Shown: piece by piece, positions 60,486 to 64,000 of the stretch
Layout of the letters: every line of letters begins with the position of its first letter
How positions within the stretch are numbered: position 1 is the first letter of the stretch
NCBI GenBank assembly: GCA_002395775.1
Contig: DGUV01000045.1
Location: 61,821 to 125,820, forward strand
Length of the DNA stretch: 64,000 bases
From: Prevotellaceae bacterium UBA4301
GTDB taxonomy: Bacteria > Bacteroidota > Bacteroidia > Bacteroidales > Bacteroidaceae
Direction: 5' to 3'
Translations under genes and position numbers: made by a program
Notes under the pieces: generated by a model
The model's database searches: none
Told to the model about the DNA's origin: nothing
The model's input: the letters and a program-made list of their open reading frames with translations, nothing else

Positions 60486-60640
60486 GAAAGCATAGCGGTG
60501 CAGTTTCCCATCCACCCTAAAACGCAGGATGCCCCACCACCATCTCCCCCCCTGCGTCTGCGCCGCTTTACATAGGCTGCTTTCATAGTGCCTCGCCACC
60601 GCCCCCTGTTGTAGCTTTCATCGGGCGGTGGCCTTTTTGT
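60486..60640 (+). ncRNA. Candidate antisense small RNA targeting replication and partition leaders
   Basis: Three nested stems: GAAAGCA / TGCTTTC (60486-60492 with 60578-60584), GCGGTGCAG / CTGCGCCGC (60495-60503 with 60558-60566, one G-U pair) and ACGCAGG / CCTGCGT (60522-60528 with 60551-60557). Then a perfect 10-bp terminator GCCACCGCCC / GGGCGGTGGC (60595-60604 with 60623-60632) and CTTTTTGTT. The 18-base terminator loop CCTGTTGTAGCTTTCATC is complementary over 9-12 bases to the AGCTACAAC element found before five maintenance genes. No rightward reading frame. It would act by pairing at start regions and blocking translation. Confidence 0.6.
60595..60640 (+). terminator. Terminator of the small RNA, carrying the pairing loop
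   Basis: 10-bp perfect GC-rich stem followed by CTTTTTGTT. The unusually long 18-base loop is the predicted pairing site. Confidence 0.85.
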
Positions 60641-60766
60641 TACTACCCGATGCAAGCAGAGGGCTGCAACCACACTCGGCTTCCGCCCTCTCTCGTTCCT
60701 CTAATCGTCTCTTGCCCTTGCTTCCAACACCCCTTCTGCCTTATTTTCGCAGTAAAACCACAGCGT

Positions 60767-61306
60767 ATGAACCATTACGACCCACTTTACGACGTCGTGC
60801 CCTACCTTCCCGATATGGACGACCTCACCCCCGAGGAACGTCGGGATGTCTGCACCCGGTCATGCCTCTACGGCTGTCTCACTTATGTCGTAGCCGCCAT
60901 CCTGTTCATCTTGCTTTGCGCCTGCCTCACCGGCTGTAAGACCAAGACCGTACTGGTCGAGACCGTCCGCACCGACACCCTCACTATCACACGTCTCCAG
61001 CGCGACAGCATCATGCTCCATGACAGCATCTACGTCCACGAGCATCAGCGCGGCGACACCGTGTTTCTCGAAGTCAACCGCTGGCACACCCAGTACCGCG
61101 ACCGCTGGCATCACGACTCCATCTACATCGCCACCCACGACACCATCCCACGTCCCTATCCCGTGGAGAAGTTCGTGGAAAAGAAACTCACCCGCTGGCA
61201 GCAAGCCCGCCTCCATCTCGCCAACATCATGCTCATCGCCCTCGCCCTCGCCGCCGCCGTCTGGCTGCTGAAGAAACGCGCCTGGTGGCTCAGACTTTTT
61301 AAGTGA
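60767..61306 (+). CDS. Spanin-like envelope protein (179 aa)
   Basis: Start chosen at MNHYDPLYD. A ~27-residue N-tail precedes a hydrophobic segment ending in the lipobox LTGC (about residue 58). A Thr/Asp/His-rich extended region (RTDTLTITRLQRDS, HDSIYVHEHQRGDTV, YRDRWHHDSIY repeats) spans about 60-145. A C-terminal membrane helix (about 150-172) follows. An N-terminal lipoprotein anchor plus a C-terminal membrane helix is the unimolecular-spanin layout, which would join outer and inner membranes at lysis. It could instead be a general plasmid-borne envelope protein. Confidence 0.5.
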   Translation: MNHYDPLYDVVPYLPDMDDLTPEERRDVCTRSCLYGCLTYVVAAILFILLCACLTGCKTKTVLVETVRTDTLTITRLQRDSIMLHDSIYVHEHQRGDTVFLEVNRWHTQYRDRWHHDSIYIATHDTIPRPYPVEKFVEKKLTRWQQARLHLANIMLIALALAAAVWLLKKRAWWLRLFK

Positions 61307-61359
61307 AAAGTGAAAAATCTAAATTTCCGTGATTTCCTTTATTCCTGCGTGCCATAAAA

Positions 61360-61659
61360 ATGAAAACATTAGCTTTATCCGAACTGCGCCGCGTCGCCGA
61401 GCGCAGCCAAATGGTAAATCGTAAATTACCAAATGGTAAATACGAGCAGGTCGCCGAGCGCATCCCCTTCCGCGTCTGGTATGTAGCCGCCTCCAACGGC
61501 GACTGCATCCTGGGCGAAGAGTGCGTCACCCTCGCCGTATATACCGATGGCCCCGGTGCCTACCCCTCACGTCTCGTGCAGTTCACCGCCAGCGGACAGA
61601 CACGCCGCCTCCGCGACAGCTGCATCCTCCGCGCCGACGACTTCATCCTAAGAGTATAG
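61360..61659 (+). CDS. Small hypothetical protein (99 aa)
   Basis: Includes QMVNRKLPNGKYEQV, which partly comes from the AAATGGTAAATCGTAAATT dispersed repeat, also at 16.36 kb. The rest is beta-rich (RVWYVAASNGDCILGEECVTLAVY). Position between a spanin-like gene and HU. No family recognised. Confidence 0.5.
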   Translation: MKTLALSELRRVAERSQMVNRKLPNGKYEQVAERIPFRVWYVAASNGDCILGEECVTLAVYTDGPGAYPSRLVQFTASGQTRRLRDSCILRADDFILRV

Positions 61660-61690
61660 CCCCATCCCAACCTCCCCGTAATGGGAGGCT
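61660..61690. repeat. GC-rich dispersed hairpin repeat (intergenic)
   Basis: CCCATCCCAACCTCCCC and GGGAGGCT arms just after a stop codon, so it could also serve as terminator. Confidence 0.6.
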
Positions 61691-61718
61691 TTCCTATCCC
61701 CAATGAAACTATAATTCA

Positions 61719-62243
61719 ATGACAACAAAAACAAATCCCTTCACCGCGCAGCCACTCCCTTCTATCACGGAGGGCTGGGGAGGGGTCTTTAATTTTATGA
61801 ACAACTCCCGTCCATCTGACTACAAGCAGCACTTCATCGCCCAAGTGGTGAAGCGCTCCGGCATCTGCCGCGCCACCGTCGAGCAGGTCCTGCCTGCCGT
61901 ATTCGACGAAATCCGCTACCAGCTCACCGAGGGTAGCGGCTGCGTACCCGTCGAGTCCTTCGGCACCTTCGCCCTCATCGACATCCCCGAGCGTCAGCGC
62001 CTCTACACCTACAAGCGCGACACCCCCGAGCTGCGCACCCTGCCGCCCACACAGCGCCTGAAGTTCGCCCCCACCCGCAACCTGCGCCGCGAAATCGAGG
62101 CCCACCGCTTCGACCCCACCCGCCGCTCCTTCGTCCACGACCCCCACGACCCACCCCTGCGCAAGAAGAAAGGGCTCCGCTACCAGCCTAACCAGAAAGG
62201 CATCCACCTCGTCCGCCTGCCCAAGGAAGTTGAAAGTTCTTAG
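61719..62243 (+). CDS. HU-like DNA-binding protein with basic C-terminal extension (174 aa)
   Basis: A HU/IHF-type core at about residues 33-95: HFIAQVVKRSGICRATVEQV, VFDEIRYQL and VESFGTFALIDIPERQ. The C-terminal ~75 residues are basic and Pro/Arg-rich. Residues 12-24 (QPLPSITEGWGGVF region) are repeat-derived, so an internal start at ATG 61797 may be the native one. HU-like proteins bend DNA at origins and in packaging. Confidence 0.75.
   Translation: MTTKTNPFTAQPLPSITEGWGGVFNFMNNSRPSDYKQHFIAQVVKRSGICRATVEQVLPAVFDEIRYQLTEGSGCVPVESFGTFALIDIPERQRLYTYKRDTPELRTLPPTQRLKFAPTRNLRREIEAHRFDPTRRSFVHDPHDPPLRKKKGLRYQPNQKGIHLVRLPKEVESS
61752..61790. repeat. GC-rich dispersed hairpin repeat near the HU-like start
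   Basis: CCACTCCC and GGAGGGCTGGGGAGGGG arms; translated as PLPSITEGWGGVF. It lies between two possible start codons of the HU-like gene. Confidence 0.7.
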
Positions 62244-62259
62244 ACGAACCAAGCGGCAT

Positions 62260-62736
62260 AGCCGAGCGGAAAGTTGAAAGTTGCGTGCCGTAATTGTGTG
62301 AGAAAAGAGCCTCCATCCTGCCAAATGCAGTAACAAAACACCCTGAAAGCAGTGACAAAACAACCCGTAGGGCAAAACATCCCATTTTGTCACACATCTT
62401 TAACGACATTTAACTAAGATAGGCTCCGGCACCGACACCGACCCCCTCGCACCCTGAGCATCCTCTCACACAGAAACCACGGAAACCACAGAAATAATTT
62501 CCGGGGGACAAAGCCACGCACCCGCAGCCCACCGGCCACACCGCGCCGATGGGCTGTTTCCTTGCAACCCCTAACCATTATGAATTATGAATTGTGCATT
62601 GTGGATTGAAATATGACCACAGATTACACAGATTTCACGGATTTTTCCACAGCCAATGAAAATAATTCGGGATTTGTTTGGAGAGTTTGAAAAAAAACCA
62701 TACCTTTGTGCCGAAATTCTAAACCAAAGCTACAAC
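62260..62736. other. Gene-free 490-base spacer with repeats, terminator and promoter
   Basis: Holds GAAAGTTGAAAGTTG and two AGTGACAAAACA / AGTAACAAAACA phrases, a terminator (62525-62562), ACCACGGAAACCACAGAAAT and GAATTATGAATTGTGCATTG repeats, and the promoter of the next gene. No reading frame of note. Confidence 0.6.
62525..62562 (+). terminator. Terminator after the HU-like gene
   Basis: CAGCCCA / TGGGCTG stem, extended by CGGC / GCCG, followed by TTTCCTT. Lies 280 bases after the HU-like stop. Confidence 0.6.
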
Positions 62737-62737
62737 A
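62677..62737 (+). promoter_or_regulatory. Promoter and AGCTACAAC leader element, copy 5
   Basis: TTTG (62677-62680), 20 bases, TACCTTTG (62701-62708), then AAAGCTACAACA at 62726-62737, whose last A is the A of the start codon. Twelve contiguous bases match the small-RNA loop complement. Confidence 0.75.
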
Positions 62738-63636
62738 TGGAACAGAAAGTACAAGTATCATCCGATGTCCTCTATCAGTATCTCAAGGAACGTGACTTCA
62801 CTATCTCCCTGCTTGCAGGAAGGATGGGCGTGAGCGTCGGCATCGTCAATGGGTGTTTCCGCCACAAACCGAACCGCCTGGGCACACCGCTCAAATTCTC
62901 TGCCGCCAATCTGGAGAAACTGAACGCAGTTCTTCCGCAGATAGCCGATGACTTGCGACAGGCTGTCCTCACCTTTGGCAGCGAACAGACTTATAGCAGC
63001 ACTCGCGGTGTGGACTATGACCCTGCACTCATTGAACCTATCAGGCGCGGCATTTCCAAATACTTTAAACTCAACACCTTTTGTGAGCGAGTGTTGAACT
63101 GGAAGGTCGGGAAGAAAGAGTCCATCCTTTGCCAGCCAGCATCCAAGGCATACGGACATATCACTCAGGACGACGTGAACCGCATCAACATGGAACTCCT
63201 CTCCGTGGCCGGTGTGCTCAGTTCCTACGAGGTGATTCCTGACGACACCGATGCAACAAACCCCGATGCACAAGACGATAAACCCATCAAAACCAATAAG
63301 AAAGGTACGCGCACAGGCGACACCCTCCCTACAGGGGAGGGCAGGGGAGGGGCTGAGTGGGACGACACCAGCCTGGACCTCTGGGGCCGCTATACCCGCT
63401 TTCACCGCCTCTTCCCCGACGGGCTGATAGCCTTCAGCGTGAACGACGGCTTCACCGTCTGCGAAGACGATGCCCGTCTGCTCGCCCGTGTCGATACCAC
63501 CCTGCAGCCCTACACCGACCCCACCACCGGCCACGTCACCCTCTACATGGATGCCGCCAAGTGGCGGCAGATGCGCCGCGCCTGGGACGATGGCGACGAG
63601 ATGGTAGCCGAAACGCCGATGTACCCCGCAGTGTAA
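62737..63636 (+). CDS. Putative regulatory or maintenance protein with N-terminal HTH (299 aa)
   Basis: ATG 62737 is chosen over 62656 because the promoter and leader lie between them. Residues 10-45 (YLKERDFTISLLAGRMGVSVGIVNGC) look like a helix-turn-helix. Residues about 50-165 are helical; a repeat-derived GDTLPTGEGRGGAEW linker (about 194-208) precedes a C-terminal alpha/beta domain. Leader shared with rep, parA and the loader suggests membership in the plasmid-maintenance regulon. Family unknown. Confidence 0.55.
   Translation: MEQKVQVSSDVLYQYLKERDFTISLLAGRMGVSVGIVNGCFRHKPNRLGTPLKFSAANLEKLNAVLPQIADDLRQAVLTFGSEQTYSSTRGVDYDPALIEPIRRGISKYFKLNTFCERVLNWKVGKKESILCQPASKAYGHITQDDVNRINMELLSVAGVLSSYEVIPDDTDATNPDAQDDKPIKTNKKGTRTGDTLPTGEGRGGAEWDDTSLDLWGRYTRFHRLFPDGLIAFSVNDGFTVCEDDARLLARVDTTLQPYTDPTTGHVTLYMDAAKWRQMRRAWDDGDEMVAETPMYPAV
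63321..63354. repeat. GC-rich dispersed hairpin repeat, in frame
   Basis: ACCCTCCC and GGGGAGGGCAGGGGAGGGG arms; encodes TLPTGEGRGGA between two domains of the regulator-like protein. Confidence 0.75.
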
Positions 63637-64000
63637 GGACTTTTTTTGTCCCGCAGAAATAAAAGAAATGAAGGAAATTCTCTTTTGCGTCGCAAAAGCC
63701 TTTCTGCTATTTCTACGGGAAATAAAAAATACTCTTTCAGCGTGAAATATCCAGCATCATAGTGTTTTCGTAGAAAGAAAACATATCATTCTTTTCAGCC
63801 CGCAAACTGTTTTCCCGCAGTTTTCGGGCTTTGCTTTTTATGGTCGGCCACCCCGATAAAACACGTTTTCAACCGACCCTTCCTTTCTCAAAACACTTTC
63901 TATTCGCGAAGAAGACCCCGCGCCTCGCTCGGCTGGTCGGGTGGGTGCGCTGGGTGTGCTGCCGTCGCTAATATGCCCGACACCCTCCCGCCATCATCAG
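63637..64000. other. Gene-free window end with a terminator
   Basis: Contains GTCCCGCAGAAATAAAAGAAA and a TTTTGCGTCGCAAAA palindrome (63692-63706). No supportable gene up to the edge, although a gene starting beyond it cannot be excluded. Confidence 0.5.
63797..63838 (+). terminator. Strong terminator after the regulator-like gene
   Basis: AGCCCG-CA-AACTG / CAGTT-TT-CGGGCT, an 11-bp stem with a small internal loop, followed by TTGCTTTTT. Confidence 0.8.

Noticed and set aside
60411..60599. Leftward 62-codon frame opposite the small RNA, and a 41-codon frame from 60586
   Set aside because: No leftward promoter was found, and the rightward promoter, nested stems and U-tract explain the region better. 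It remains the main alternative explanation for the AGCTACAAC complement there.
1..64000. Integrase, transposase, tRNA or rRNA genes
   Set aside because: None was recognised on either strand; absence is limited to this window.

Overview
The window reads as part of a phage-plasmid of a Bacteroidota host (Prevotella/Bacteroides-like, species not resolvable). One molecule carries siphovirus-like virion genes (terminase, portal, protease-scaffold, capsid, tail tube, tape measure, tail fibres, two lysins) and a plasmid maintenance module (Rep_3-type initiator, iteron origin, ParA with a repeat centromere, helicase loader). Promoters of the Bacteroidota form TTTG-N19/20-TAnnTTTG, BspA-type leucine-rich repeats in a tail fibre, YopX-family proteins and Bacteroidota-style dispersed short repeats support the phylum. 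I see no integrase, tRNA, rRNA, CRISPR array or insertion sequence. The window starts inside a gene.

Layout. 1-10 kb (+): two tail-fibre/adhesin genes and a lysis cluster (two small membrane proteins, M15 peptidase, tiny lipoprotein). 10-25.3 kb (-): virion operons, in transcription order two unknown proteins, a 2575-aa tape measure, a putative connector, an S49-type protease fused to a scaffold-like tail, the major capsid protein with a C-terminal display domain, and a putative tail tube protein. 25.4-27.3 kb (+): portal, divergently transcribed. 27.5-44.6 kb (+): about 35 small tightly packed genes, mostly unknown, with three radical SAM enzymes, an ASCH protein, a phage Dam-type methyltransferase, two YopX proteins and one gene broken by two stop codons. 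44.6-53.4 kb (-): packaging and counter-defence operon with MazG-like protein, Mom-like DNA-modification protein, amidase, small and large terminase and a Tad2/DUF2829 anti-Thoeris homologue. 53.4-63.6 kb (+): ParA, small partner protein, BRCT protein, iteron origin, Rep initiator, DnaC-like loader, a spanin-like protein, HU-like protein and a putative regulator.

Regulation is unusually legible. Six virion/packaging operons share an exact promoter, TTGCCCTTGAcc-N17-TATnTTGCA, which looks like a phage late promoter. Maintenance genes use host-like TACCTTTG promoters, and five leaders there carry the nonamer AGCTACAAC. Its perfect complement lies in the terminator loop of an orphan, highly structured transcript at 60.5 kb, which suggests a trans-acting small RNA controlling replication and partition genes. 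Two more orphan structured transcripts flank the early operon (27.5 and 44.6 kb). The early operon carries canonical Shine-Dalgarno sequences built into the last codons of upstream genes, unusual in this phylum.

All functional calls come from reading motifs by eye; no database search was run.
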